Part shown: piece after piece, positions 53,350-61,470 of the stretch
How the letters are laid out: the number at the start of each line of letters is the position of its first letter
Numbering within the stretch: the stretch's first letter is position 1
Source of the DNA: Algiphilus sp965216485
GTDB lineage: Bacteria; Pseudomonadota; Gammaproteobacteria; Nevskiales; Nevskiaceae
Direction of reading: 5' to 3'
Assembly (NCBI RefSeq): GCF_965216485.1
Contig: NZ_OZ244162.1
Location: 1,178,001-1,242,000, forward strand
DNA length: 64,000 nt
Program-made: the position numbers and the translations under genes
The notes under the pieces: generated by a model
Told to the model about the DNA's origin: nothing
The model's database searches: none
What the model saw: the letters and a program-made list of their open reading frames with translations, nothing else

Positions 53350-53783
53350 TGTTCGTCACCGTTGTCGTGGGAGGAGTCCGCGCGGATGCCGCGCCGCAGT
53401 CCTTTGCCGAGCAGACGGTTGATGCCACGGATGCCGCCGTAGACGGTATCCGATGTCACGTCATGCACCTCGCGCACGATGCGCGTGGTGGCCCGGGTTT
53501 CCGGAATGCGCTCCAGGATTTCGAAGGGAATGCTCGCGATGCCGCGGTGCAGGCCCTGTACCGTGCGGGTGGTGCCGTCGACGGCTGTTTCCGCCAGTTG
53601 CTGGACGGCGCCGATTCGACGACGCTGCATCAGCATGCGCTGCGCCTCGGTGTAGCGGGCGGCAGCGGCGGCGATGTCGCGGCTCAATTCACGGATGTCG
53701 TGATCCTGTGCGAAGCGCAGCTGTGCCAGCCACAGTCCGCCGCCGGCACAGAGCACGGCCAAGACAAGGGCGCCAGTCAGCAT
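53346..53783 (-). CDS. Small membrane protein of unknown function (second of a pair)
   Basis: The 145-residue protein starts with one hydrophobic segment (LTGALVLAVLCAGGGLWLAQL) followed by a long charged helix (REL...YTEAQRMLMQRRR) and a C-terminal VYGGIRGINRLLGKGLRRG. The ATG at 53783 overlaps the stop of the preceding small gene by one base, and its own stop overlaps tesB, so three products are translated in sequence. I recognise no family. Confidence 0.7.
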   Translation of the reverse strand: MLTGALVLAVLCAGGGLWLAQLRFAQDHDIRELSRDIAAAAARYTEAQRMLMQRRRIGAVQQLAETAVDGTTRTVQGLHRGIASIPFEILERIPETRATTRIVREVHDVTSDTVYGGIRGINRLLGKGLRRGIRADSSHDNGDEQ

Positions 53784-54154
53784 CAGCGGCCTCCCAGCAG
53801 GCGCACGCGCGGCTCGATGCCGTACTCGCGCAGTTGCGCTTCCAGAATGTCGCGGGCTTGGCGATAGACTTCGCGCTGGATGAGCGCGGGCGCCAGTGCG
53901 CCAAACTGTCCGGCAACCCAGGACTCCTTGGCAGCGACTTCCAGCGGGTTCAGGATTTCCACGCTGAGCACGCGGCTGCGGGCTTCTGCCAGTTCCTTGC
54001 GCAGTTGCGGACCGAGTTCCGCGTGCAATGGGGCGAGTTCCTGGGTATCCATGCGAAGGGTACGAAGCGCGCGCTGGGCGTGGATCTGGCGGACGGCCAG
54101 CCAGCACAGCAGCAGGAGATTGATGGCGAGAAGAATGATGGCAGTAAGCAGCAT
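53783..54154 (-). CDS. Small membrane protein of unknown function (first of a pair)
   Basis: The 123-residue protein has a single N-terminal membrane helix (LLTAIILLAINLLLLCWLAV), then a charged helical body (ELGPQLRKELAEARSRVL and ALIQREVYRQARDILEAQLREYG). The start at 54154 drops an N-terminal extension that would reach into the divergent promoter area. Together with its neighbour it may form an inner-membrane coiled-coil pair. Function unknown. Confidence 0.65.
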   Translation of the reverse strand: MLLTAIILLAINLLLLCWLAVRQIHAQRALRTLRMDTQELAPLHAELGPQLRKELAEARSRVLSVEILNPLEVAAKESWVAGQFGALAPALIQREVYRQARDILEAQLREYGIEPRVRLLGGR

Positions 54155-54210
54155 GCGGTCGGCCTTCGATGGCGTGCGGGTGCACAAATTATGCGCAAGG
54201 ACAGAGCGGG

Positions 54211-56691
54211 GTGACGGCCGTGCGACTGGCTGAAGCCCAGTCTCGGCTGCCGGTTGCCGAGGTCGCGGAGGCCGTATGTGCCGCCGTAGCTCAGGGCGGC
54301 GCGGTGCTCTGTGCGCCGCCGGGCAGCGGCAAGACCACGCTGATCCCGCTGCTGTTGCGGAGCTTGCTGGCCTCGGGCGAGCGCATCATCGTGGTGACGC
54401 CACGTCAGGTGGCGGCACGCGCGGCGGCCCGGCGTATGGCTGAGTTGGTGGGCGAAGCGGTCGGCGAGCAGGTTGGGTATCAGGTGCGCTGGGACCGGCA
54501 ATGCTCCGCGCGGACGCAGATTGTCGTCATGACCGAAGGCGTTTTGCTGCGGCGCCTGGCTCAGGATCCGGAACTGCGGGAGGTGCGTTGCGTTGTGCTC
54601 GACGAATTTCACGAGCGCAGCGCCGATGCCGACACCCTGCTCGGAATGCTGCTCGATGTGCGCGACAGCCTGCGCCCCGATCTCGGGTTGCTGGTGATGT
54701 CGGCTACGCTGCAGGCAGAGCCGGTGGCCGAGCTGCTGGGTGGCGTCGAGATCATTCACGCCGAGGGGCGGATGTACCCGGTGGAGATTGAACATCAATC
54801 CCTGCCCGCAAGCCCGGTGACCGAATGGCGCGCCTTCGCGGACGGGGTGGCTCGTGCCGTGCACGACAGCTGCGCGCAGCGCGACGGCGATGTGCTCGTT
54901 TTCCTGCCAGGGATGCGGGAAATCCGCGCCGTGGCTGATCGTCTTGCGGCAGTACCGGCGGAGTTGCACGTGCTGCACAGCAGCGTGCGCGCCGAGGACC
55001 AGGATGCAGCGCTACGGCCCGCCTCGCAGCGCAAGGTCATTCTGGCAACCCCCATTGCCCAGACCAGCGTGACCGTCGAGGGCGTGCGTACGGTGATCGA
55101 TAGCGGTTGGCACCGTCTGGCGCGCTTCGACCCCGGCGCCGGTAGCGACCGTCTGGTGACCGAGCGCGTGTCACGCGCTGCCGCCGACCAGCGCGCCGGT
55201 CGCGCCGGGCGCGTCGAAAGCGGGCACTGCCTGCGCCTATGGTCGACGGACCAGCACGCACGTCTGCCCGCCTTCGATACGCCAGAAGTGTTGCGCGCGG
55301 ATCTCTCCGCCTTTGTGTTACGCGCCGAGTGCTGGGGTCGCGGTATGGCGCGTGCCCTGCGGCTACTCGACCCGCCGCCGGACGTCGCCGTGCAGCGCGC
55401 CGAGAGCTTGCTGCAGCGCCTTGGCGCGCTGGATACCGAGACGGCGGCTGTCACGCCTCTTGGGCAGGCCATGAATGCGTTGCCGCTGGGGGTGCGAACG
55501 GCCGCCATGTTGCTGCGCGCCGAGGGGTCCACCTCGCGTCAGTGCGCCATCTGGCTGGCCGCCCTGCTCGATACCGATCAGCTGGGCGACGAGCCGCTTG
55601 AACGACGGTGGGCGCAGCTCGCGAGCCTGCCAGCCCATGCTCCGGTCCGTCGCGTGGCCCGCGATCTGGCGCAGGCGCTGCAAACGCGTCTGGACGGGGC
55701 GCCAGCGCGGGTTGATCCGGAGCAGCTTGCCCCGCTCATCGCGAGCGCCTTTCCAGAGCGCGTCGCGCAGCGACGCCATGCCGACAGCTCCCGATTTCTG
55801 TGCGCAGATGGGGGTGAGGTCGAAGTCGACGCAGCGCAGGTTGGCACGGCTGAGTGGGCGGCCGTCGCGCATTGGTTGCCCGGCACACCGCGCCAGGCAC
55901 GACTGGCAGTGCCGCTGGCACGGGCGGATGTAGAAGCCGGACACTGCGGGCGCTTGGTCGAGGTGGAATACCTGGGTTGGGACACCGCGCGTGGCGCAGT
56001 AGTGGGCGAGTACCGCACCCAGTTGGGTGCCATCATCGTGTCGCGCCGTTCCATGGCACGACTCCCACCGGCCCCTACAGCGGAGCTGCTGCTGGAATGG
56101 GTGGCCGATCAGGGGCTGGCGGTGCTTCCCTGGTCGGATACGGCCCGCGACCTGCAGGCGCGCATTGGGAGCCTTCGCGCCTGGCGCGGCGGGGATTGGC
56201 CCGCGCTGGACGATGCCAGCCTGTCAGGCGATCTCGATGAATGGCTCGCGCCCTGGTTGGCCGGGATGACCCGCGCCAGCGATCTGCGGACCCTGGATAT
56301 GGAGCAGCTCATACGCAGTGCGGTCGACGCGCATCAATGGCCCGCGCTCGAGCGGCTGGCGCCGGCCGTCCTGCAAGTGCCGACCGGGCATCGCATTCGC
56401 CTGCAGTACAGTGGCGACGCCGAACCCCCCGTCCTGGCTGTGAAGCTGCAGGCCCTGTTCGGCATGTCCACGCATCCCACGGTCAATGACGGGGCGGTGC
56501 CGGTACGCATCCATCTGCTGTCGCCCGCAGGGCGTCCGCTGCAGATCACCCAGGATCTGGCGTCCTTCTGGCAAAACGGCTATCGCGAGGTGGCCAAGGA
56601 CCTGCGCGGACGCTACCCGAAGCACCCCTGGCCCGAGGACCCGCTCGCCACCCAAGCGAGCATGCACACCAAAAGACGCGGTACAGCTTGA
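54211..56691 (+). CDS. hrpB: ATP-dependent RNA helicase HrpB
   Basis: The protein, about 826 residues, has Walker A APPGSGKTT near residue 35, the DEAH-type box DEFHERS, SATLQ, and motif VI QRAGRAGRVESGHC. A ratchet domain and the HrpB-specific C-terminal domain follow (TLFG-like QALFGMSTHPTVNDG and LASFWQNGYREVAKDLRGRYPKHPWPEDP). The final signature is diagnostic of HrpB. Its cellular role is poorly known. GTG at 54211 or 54220 are likely starts; an ATG at 54169 would add 14 residues. Confidence 0.93.
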   Translation: MTAVRLAEAQSRLPVAEVAEAVCAAVAQGGAVLCAPPGSGKTTLIPLLLRSLLASGERIIVVTPRQVAARAAARRMAELVGEAVGEQVGYQVRWDRQCSARTQIVVMTEGVLLRRLAQDPELREVRCVVLDEFHERSADADTLLGMLLDVRDSLRPDLGLLVMSATLQAEPVAELLGGVEIIHAEGRMYPVEIEHQSLPASPVTEWRAFADGVARAVHDSCAQRDGDVLVFLPGMREIRAVADRLAAVPAELHVLHSSVRAEDQDAALRPASQRKVILATPIAQTSVTVEGVRTVIDSGWHRLARFDPGAGSDRLVTERVSRAAADQRAGRAGRVESGHCLRLWSTDQHARLPAFDTPEVLRADLSAFVLRAECWGRGMARALRLLDPPPDVAVQRAESLLQRLGALDTETAAVTPLGQAMNALPLGVRTAAMLLRAEGSTSRQCAIWLAALLDTDQLGDEPLERRWAQLASLPAHAPVRRVARDLAQALQTRLDGAPARVDPEQLAPLIASAFPERVAQRRHADSSRFLCADGGEVEVDAAQVGTAEWAAVAHWLPGTPRQARLAVPLARADVEAGHCGRLVEVEYLGWDTARGAVVGEYRTQLGAIIVSRRSMARLPPAPTAELLLEWVADQGLAVLPWSDTARDLQARIGSLRAWRGGDWPALDDASLSGDLDEWLAPWLAGMTRASDLRTLDMEQLIRSAVDAHQWPALERLAPAVLQVPTGHRIRLQYSGDAEPPVLAVKLQALFGMSTHPTVNDGAVPVRIHLLSPAGRPLQITQDLASFWQNGYREVAKDLRGRYPKHPWPEDPLATQASMHTKRRGTA

Positions 56692-56716
56692 CGCGGCGCT
56701 GAGGCAAAACGACAAT
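56688..56716 (+). promoter_or_regulatory. Promoter of the tRNA-Tyr/Gly/Thr operon
   Basis: TTGACG, a 17-base spacer and GACAAT (four of six to consensus) end about 56 bases before tRNA-Tyr. The -35 box overlaps the hrpB stop codon. Confidence 0.5.
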
Positions 56717-56771
56717 ACGCGCCCTTCGCGCATCGCGCGGCGTCCCGGTGGCGCCAAACACGTTGCCGAAT

Positions 56772-56856
56772 GGAGGGGTACTCAAGCGGTCAACGAGGGC
56801 AGACTGTAAATCTGCTGGCTTAGCCTTCGTAGGTTCGAATCCTACCCCCTCCACCA
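56772..56856 (+). tRNA. tRNA-Tyr(GTA)
   Basis: GGAGGGG/CCCCTCC acceptor stem, anticodon loop CTGTAAA (GTA), long variable arm, T arm GTAGG-TTCGAAT-CCTAC, discriminator A and encoded CCA; 85 nt. Confidence 0.97.
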
Positions 56857-56887
56857 TCTTTTCCCGGTCGCATGCACCAGTGTCCGG

Positions 56888-56943
56888 TGCGGCCAAGCGG
56901 CAGAATGGCTACTATTCGCGAATATGCGGGTGTAGCTCAATGG
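56888..56943 (+). pseudogene. Truncated tRNA-Gly (first 18 nt) with a copy of its promoter
   Basis: Bases 56888-56943 repeat 57025-57080 (period 137), including the -10-like TACTAT and GCGGGTGTAGCTCAATGG, the first 18 nt of tRNA-Gly (56926-56943). Beyond the D-loop GG the sequence departs into the hairpin element. No tRNA can be made from it. Confidence 0.8.
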
Positions 56944-57024
56944 GCCGAAGCCATGCGCTTCGGCGGCTGGACCAGGACGGTCCAGCCCGGGTCACTTGAT
57001 GAGGCAGGAGCCGAATCTAGTGAC
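56944..57024 (+). ncRNA. Three-hairpin element A, fused to truncated tRNA-Gly
   Basis: Hairpin 1 is GCCGAAGC/GCTTCGGC with loop CATGC. Hairpin 2 is GGCTGGACC/GGTCCAGCC with loop AGGAC. Hairpin 3 (56991-57024) is GTCACT/AGTGAC, then GAT/ATC, a symmetric GA/GA internal loop, GGC/GCC and an AGGA tetraloop. Compared with element B, both arms of hairpins 1 and 2 change together so pairing persists, while the loops stay nearly the same. This covariation indicates selection for structure. Confidence 0.55.
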
Positions 57025-57062
57025 TGCGGCCAAGCGGCAGAATAGCTACTATTCGCGATTAT

Positions 57063-57136
57063 GCGGGTGTAGCTCAATGGTAGAGCCCCAGCCTTCCAAG
57101 CTGGTTATGTGGGTTCGATTCCCATCACCCGCTCCA
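57063..57136 (+). tRNA. tRNA-Gly(TCC)
   Basis: GCGGGTG/CACCCGC acceptor stem, anticodon stem CCAGC/GCTGG with loop CTTCCAA (TCC), T loop TTCGATT, discriminator T and encoded CCA; 74 nt. TACTAT eight to thirteen bases upstream may be an internal -10 box. Confidence 0.97.
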
Positions 57137-57156
57137 TTGTGGAGTTGTTACAACTT

Positions 57157-57175
57157 GCCCACCTAGCTCAGTCGG
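57157..57175 (+). pseudogene. Truncated tRNA-Thr (first 19 nt)
   Basis: GCCCACCTAGCTCAGTCGG is identical to the first 19 nt of the tRNA-Thr at 57297 and stops at the D-loop GG, then continues directly into element B. Unlike the Gly and Ser cases no promoter copy precedes it, so the 19 bases themselves form direct repeats flanking a 121-bp insert. Confidence 0.8.
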
Positions 57176-57256
57176 GCTGAAGGCATGTCCTTCAGCGGCC
57201 GGGCCAGGACGGCACGGCCCGGGTCACTTGATGAGGCAGGAGCCGAGTCTAGTGAC
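57176..57256 (+). ncRNA. Three-hairpin element B, fused to truncated tRNA-Thr
   Basis: Hairpin 1 is GCTGAAGG/CCTTCAGC with loop CATGT. Hairpin 2 is GGCCGGGCC/GGCACGGCC with loop AGGAC and one mismatch. Hairpin 3 (57223-57256) is as in element A, but the inner GAT pairs with GTC through one G-T. A 40-base stretch ending in TACTATTAGCG leads to tRNA-Thr. Confidence 0.55.
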
Positions 57257-57296
57257 TGCGGTCACGATGCTGACACGCTACTATTAGCGACAAGAC

Positions 57297-57372
57297 GCCC
57301 ACCTAGCTCAGTCGGTAGAGCACACCCTTGGTAAGGGTGAGGTCGCCAGTTCGATTCTGGCGGTGGGCACCA
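57297..57372 (+). tRNA. tRNA-Thr(GGT)
   Basis: GCCCACC/GGTGGGC acceptor stem, anticodon stem CACCC/GGGTG with loop TTGGTAA (GGT), T arm GCCAG-TTCGATT-CTGGC, discriminator A and encoded CCA; 76 nt. It is the last tRNA before tuf, as in many proteobacteria. Confidence 0.97.
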
Positions 57373-57895
57373 AAATCAAAAGAGAGCGCCAAAGCCACAA
57401 GCTGCGGCGCTCTTTTCATTGGAACGCAATCGAACTGGCGACCATCAGTGACGCAGTTCGATTCTGGTGGGTGAGCGCCGACCGAGCTGCCAGTGGCAGC
57501 TCGCAGTGGCGCGAACGCCCGGCCGTAGGCCGGGCCGGAGGGCACCAAAATCAAAAGAGAGCGCCAAAGCCACAAGCTGCGAGGCTCTTTTCGTTGGAAC
57601 GCAATCGAACTGGCGACCATCAGTGACGCAGTTCGATTCTGGTGGGTGAGCGCCGACCGAGCTGCCAGTGGCAGCTCGCAGTGGCGCGAACGCCCGGCCG
57701 TAGGCCGGGCCGGAGGGCACCAAAATCAAAAGAGAGCGCCAAAGCCACAAGCTGCGAGGCTCTTTTCGTTGGAACGCAATCGAACTGGCGACCATCAGTG
57801 ACGCAGTTCGATTCTGGGGGGTGAGCGCCGACCGAGCTGCCAGTGGCAGCTCGCAGTGGCGCGAACGCCCGGGCCATGGAAGGCCCGGGCCGGGT
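57371..57895 (+). repeat. Three tandem 175-bp units downstream of tRNA-Thr
   Basis: Units begin at 57371, 57546 and 57721, just inside the tRNA 3' end (CACCAAAATC), and are almost identical. Each contains: a terminator-like hairpin; an inverted copy of the tRNA T arm (AATCGAACTG) followed by a direct copy (CAGTTCGATT), which can pair over ten bases; a stem-in-stem element (57475-57512 in unit 1: GCGCC/GGCGC around GAGCTGCC/GGCAGCTC, loop AGT); a hairpin GCCCGGCC/GGCCGGGC (57517-57535); and GGAGGGCACC, a copy of the tRNA 3' end. The third unit diverges at its second hairpin and runs into element C. Long frames inside are repeated by-products, not genes. Confidence 0.85.
57383..57416 (+). terminator. 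Terminator after tRNA-Thr (intact in unit 1 only)
   Basis: AGAGCGCC and GGCGCTCT pair perfectly and are followed by TTT. In units 2 and 3 the right arm is GAGGCTCT, which breaks two pairs, so only the first copy looks fully functional. Confidence 0.65.
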
Positions 57896-57927
57896 CACTT
57901 GGCGAGGCAGGAGCCGAGCCTAGTGAC
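57867..57927 (+). ncRNA. Structured element C (end of repeat unit 3)
   Basis: Hairpin GCCCGGGCC/GGCCCGGGC has loop ATGGAA. It is followed by the conserved hairpin 3: GTCACT/AGTGAC, then GGC/GCC where element A has GAT/ATC, the GA/GA internal loop, GGC/GCC and AGGA. The change GAT/ATC to GGC/GCC is compensatory on both sides. Confidence 0.5.
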
Positions 57928-57987
57928 TGCGGCGATCGCTGCACGAGAAGTGTTTTCGCAGGGCGCTTGTCTTGCGTAGTGCATTCA

Positions 57988-58165
57988 GCCGTGACCGACT
58001 TGCCAGTGGCAAGTCGCAGCACGGCGAACGCCCGGGCCATGGGTCGGGCGCGCAGTGCCCGACGGGCGCGCAGGGAAGTGCGCCCAGGACTTTGGGCGGA
58101 GCAGGAAGCACAGTCCAAAGTCCTGGGCCGGGTCACTTGGCGAGGCAGGAGCCGAGCCTAGTGAC
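57988..58165 (+). ncRNA. Structured element D, second copy of C with an altered middle
   Basis: The outer stem GCCGTG/CACGGC surrounds GACTTGCC/GGCAAGTC with loop AGT and the same ACC/GCAG internal loop as in the tRNA-Ser element. A longer arm follows, CCCAGGACTTTGG/CCAAAGTCCTGGG (13 pairs), whose 19-base loop holds GGAGCAGGA. Then comes hairpin 3 (58132-58165), identical to that of element C. The block lies between the tRNA-Thr repeats and the tuf leader. Confidence 0.5.
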
Positions 58166-58412
58166 GGCGGCGATCGCTGCATGAGAAGAGATTGCGCGGA
58201 GCGTTGTGGTGGTGTCATGCGCTCACTTCATTGAGGCGCATCAAGCGGGCAACCTGATTCGAGACATCCGCAACAGCACGGATGCGCGAAGCCAGCCCGC
58301 GCTGGTTCGGTTCTAGCGGCTGCAAAAGAAGGAGCGAGGCGGAGACGGGCCAGGGGGTCACGAATCCTGGGTGCAGTGCCGGGATACATCCCGCGGCCGC
58401 TCACCTTCGTGC
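58166..58412 (+). other. Intergenic stretch before the tuf promoter
   Basis: It begins with GGCGGCGATCGCTGCATGAGAAG, a near-copy of the bases after element C (57928-57951). I see no further repeat and no gene. Confidence 0.5.
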
Positions 58413-58442
58413 TTGCAGAGCACGCGTCCAGGCCTTTAATAT
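58413..58442 (+). promoter_or_regulatory. tuf: Candidate tuf promoter
   Basis: TTGCAG, an 18-base spacer and TAATAT (five of six to consensus) lie about 90 bases upstream of the tuf ATG. It would allow tuf to be transcribed apart from the tRNA operon, whose read-through is blocked by terminators and hairpins. Confidence 0.5.
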
Positions 58443-58532
58443 CGCGCGCTTGCCAGTCCCGCCGGGGGGTATTGGGGCGCGATTGGCGGACATTTCGAAT
58501 TTCACTGACACGCAATATAACTGGGTTGGAGT

Positions 58533-59723
<1,191 letters not shown>

Positions 59724-59751
59724 GGGGCATCTTCGGGCTTTGCTTTTCCGC

Positions 59752-59776
59752 GGGGCGCGCGTAGAATGCGCGCCCC
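59752..59776. terminator. Hairpin after tuf containing TAGAAT
   Basis: GGGGCGCGC and GCGCGCCCC form a nine-pair stem around GTAGAAT. It could end tuf transcription; TAGAAT inside the loop could also serve as the -10 box for tRNA-Trp/secE. TGTTTGT follows but there is no clean T run. Confidence 0.45.
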
Positions 59777-59820
59777 GTGTTTGTCGTGGTCGCGGTCGTA
59801 GGGTAACGAGCGCTGTTTCT

Positions 59821-59896
59821 AGGGTAGTAGCTCAATTGGTAGAGCAGCGGTCTCCAAAACCGCAGGTTGGGGGTTCGAGTCCCTCCTGCCCTGCCA
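59821..59896 (+). tRNA. tRNA-Trp(CCA)
   Basis: AGGGTAG/CTGCCCT acceptor stem, anticodon stem GCGGT/ACCGC with loop CTCCAAA (CCA), T arm GGGGG-TTCGAGT-CCCTC, discriminator G and encoded CCA; 76 nt. Placed just before secE as in most proteobacteria. Confidence 0.97.
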
Positions 59897-59961
59897 GCTC
59901 GTTGTCTTTCATCGGAACCGCGTCGCCATCGTCAAAACCGACTTCTTACAAGCGCTGATCC

Positions 59962-60339
59962 ATGAGCAATTCCAACCAAGCATCCGGCGGTAGCCTGGAC
60001 ACCCTCTGGATGCTGGCCGCGCTCGCGGCAGTCGTCGGCGGCGTCGCCGCCTTCTATCTGCTCGAGCCGCAATATAACGTCGCGATCCGAGCTGGCATCG
60101 TGGTGGCGTCGGTCGCGGTGGCTGCCGGGCTGTTCTATCAGACCGCCAATGGTCGTTCCGCCTGGGGCTACCTGGTGGGTGCGCGCATCGAGATGCGCAA
60201 GACGACTTTCCCTACGCGGCAGGAAAGCGTGCAGACCACGCTATTGATTGCGGTGGTTGTGCTCATCGTGTCGCTGTTCCTTTGGGGGTTGGATTCCTTC
60301 CTCCTGTGGGCCGTCAAATTGCTGACCGGGCGGGGTTGA
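59962..60339 (+). CDS. secE: Preprotein translocase subunit SecE
   Basis: The 125-residue protein has three predicted membrane helices (LAALAAVVGGVAAFYLL, AGIVVASVAVAAGLFY, TLLIAVVVLIVSLFLWGLD). It has the conserved cytosolic hinge RIEMRKTTFPTRQESVQTT before the last helix. It stabilises SecY in the translocon. Three helices rather than one is the gammaproteobacterial form. Confidence 0.95.
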   Translation: MSNSNQASGGSLDTLWMLAALAAVVGGVAAFYLLEPQYNVAIRAGIVVASVAVAAGLFYQTANGRSAWGYLVGARIEMRKTTFPTRQESVQTTLLIAVVVLIVSLFLWGLDSFLLWAVKLLTGRG

Positions 60340-60343
60340 GACC

Positions 60344-60877
60344 ATGGCTATGAGGTGGTACGTCGTCCACGCCTATTCTCAGTACGAGAATCACGTCAAG
60401 CGTGCGCTTCTGGAGCGCATCCAGCGCGAGGGACTGCAGGATCGCTTCGGCGACATCCTGGTGCCTACCGAAGAAGTTGTGGAGATGCGCGATGGCGTCA
60501 AGCGCACCACGGAGCGCAAGTTCTTCCCAGGCTACGTGCTCGTTCAGATCGATATGGACGAAGAAGCCTGGCACCTGGTGAAGTCCACCCCCAAGGTTCT
60601 GGGCTTCATCGGCGGGACGCCGGATCGACCGGCCCCCATTTCCGAGAAGGAAGCCAACACCATCCTGAATCGCGTTGAGGAGTCGGTGGAGAAGCCGCGC
60701 CCGAAGACGATGTTCGAACCGGGCGAGACGGTGCGCGTCATCGATGGACCCTTCGCCGACTTCAACGGTGTGGTGGAGGAAGTCAACTACGAGAAGAGCC
60801 GGCTGCGTGTGGCCGTGCTCATCTTCGGTCGTTCCACACCGGTCGAGCTGGAGTTTTCCCAGGTCGAGAAGGGCTAG
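60344..60877 (+). CDS. nusG: Transcription termination/antitermination factor NusG
   Basis: The 177-residue protein has the NGN domain (RWYVVHAYSQYENHVKRALLERI, KFFPGYVLVQIDMDEEAWHLVKSTPKVLGFIGG) and a KOW domain (FEPGETVRVIDGPFADFNGVVEEVNYEKSRLRV). It binds RNA polymerase to reduce pausing and links it to Rho or the ribosome. Four bases after secE, in the usual order. Confidence 0.97.
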   Translation: MAMRWYVVHAYSQYENHVKRALLERIQREGLQDRFGDILVPTEEVVEMRDGVKRTTERKFFPGYVLVQIDMDEEAWHLVKSTPKVLGFIGGTPDRPAPISEKEANTILNRVEESVEKPRPKTMFEPGETVRVIDGPFADFNGVVEEVNYEKSRLRVAVLIFGRSTPVELEFSQVEKG

Positions 60878-61035
60878 GCAATACGGGCGGCGTAGGCCGC
60901 CACCACCCGGCGCCCACTGCAGGCAGCGGCGGGCGTCGGCCGCGCGGAAGGCGCATAGCGGGACAAGCGGGCCCCAGCTCGGGGCTTGACATTCAGGGGA
61001 GCCGCAAGGCGTTCGCACCCAACTGAGGACACAAC

Positions 61036-61467
61036 ATGGCCAAGAAAGTACAGGGCTATATCAAGCTGCAGATTCCTGCAGGCAAAGCCAACCCCTCACC
61101 GCCCGTCGGTCCGGCGCTCGGTCAGCAGGGCGTGAACATCATGGAGTTCTGCAAGGCTTTCAACGCCTCGACGCAGAACATCGAGCCGGGCCTGCCGACG
61201 CCGGTCGTGATCACGGTCTATTCGGATCGTTCCTTCACCTTCGTGACCAAGACGCCGCCGGCCGGCGTGCTCATCAAGAAGGCTCTCAACCTGAAGTCGG
61301 GCAGCGGCACGCCCAATACCAAGAAGGTAGGCAAGATCACGCGCGAGCAGCTCGAGGAGATTGCCCGTACCAAGTGGCCCGACCTCAATGCAGCCGACAT
61401 GGATGCGGCGGTTCGGACGATTGCTGGCTCCGCCCGTTCCATGGGCGTCGACGTCGAGGAGGCCTAA
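61036..61467 (+). CDS. rplK: 50S ribosomal protein L11
   Basis: The 143-residue protein starts AKKVQGYIKLQIPAGKANPSPPVGPALGQ and ends with the RNA-binding domain (GTPNTKKVGKITREQLEEIA), standard L11. It forms the GTPase-associated stalk base. The 158 bases upstream hold GC-rich inverted repeats and a promoter-like TTGACATTC (60987-60995). Confidence 0.97.
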   Translation: MAKKVQGYIKLQIPAGKANPSPPVGPALGQQGVNIMEFCKAFNASTQNIEPGLPTPVVITVYSDRSFTFVTKTPPAGVLIKKALNLKSGSGTPNTKKVGKITREQLEEIARTKWPDLNAADMDAAVRTIAGSARSMGVDVEEA

Positions 61468-61470
61468 GTC

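Noticed and set aside
56991..57024. Possible hammerhead ribozyme (TGATGAG ... CGAA)
   Set aside because: The core resembles CUGAUGA/GAAA in element A, but the catalytic C and the GAAA are not kept (GAGTC or GAGCC in B, C and D, and GGCGA for GATGA), and the changes preserve base pairs instead of the ribozyme core.
57303..57898. Repeated minus-strand frames with GRQFDCVP-like sequence in the tRNA-Thr repeats
   Set aside because: They arise from translating the tRNA tail and its repeated copies; frames end irregularly, lack ribosome binding sites and merely follow the 175-bp period.
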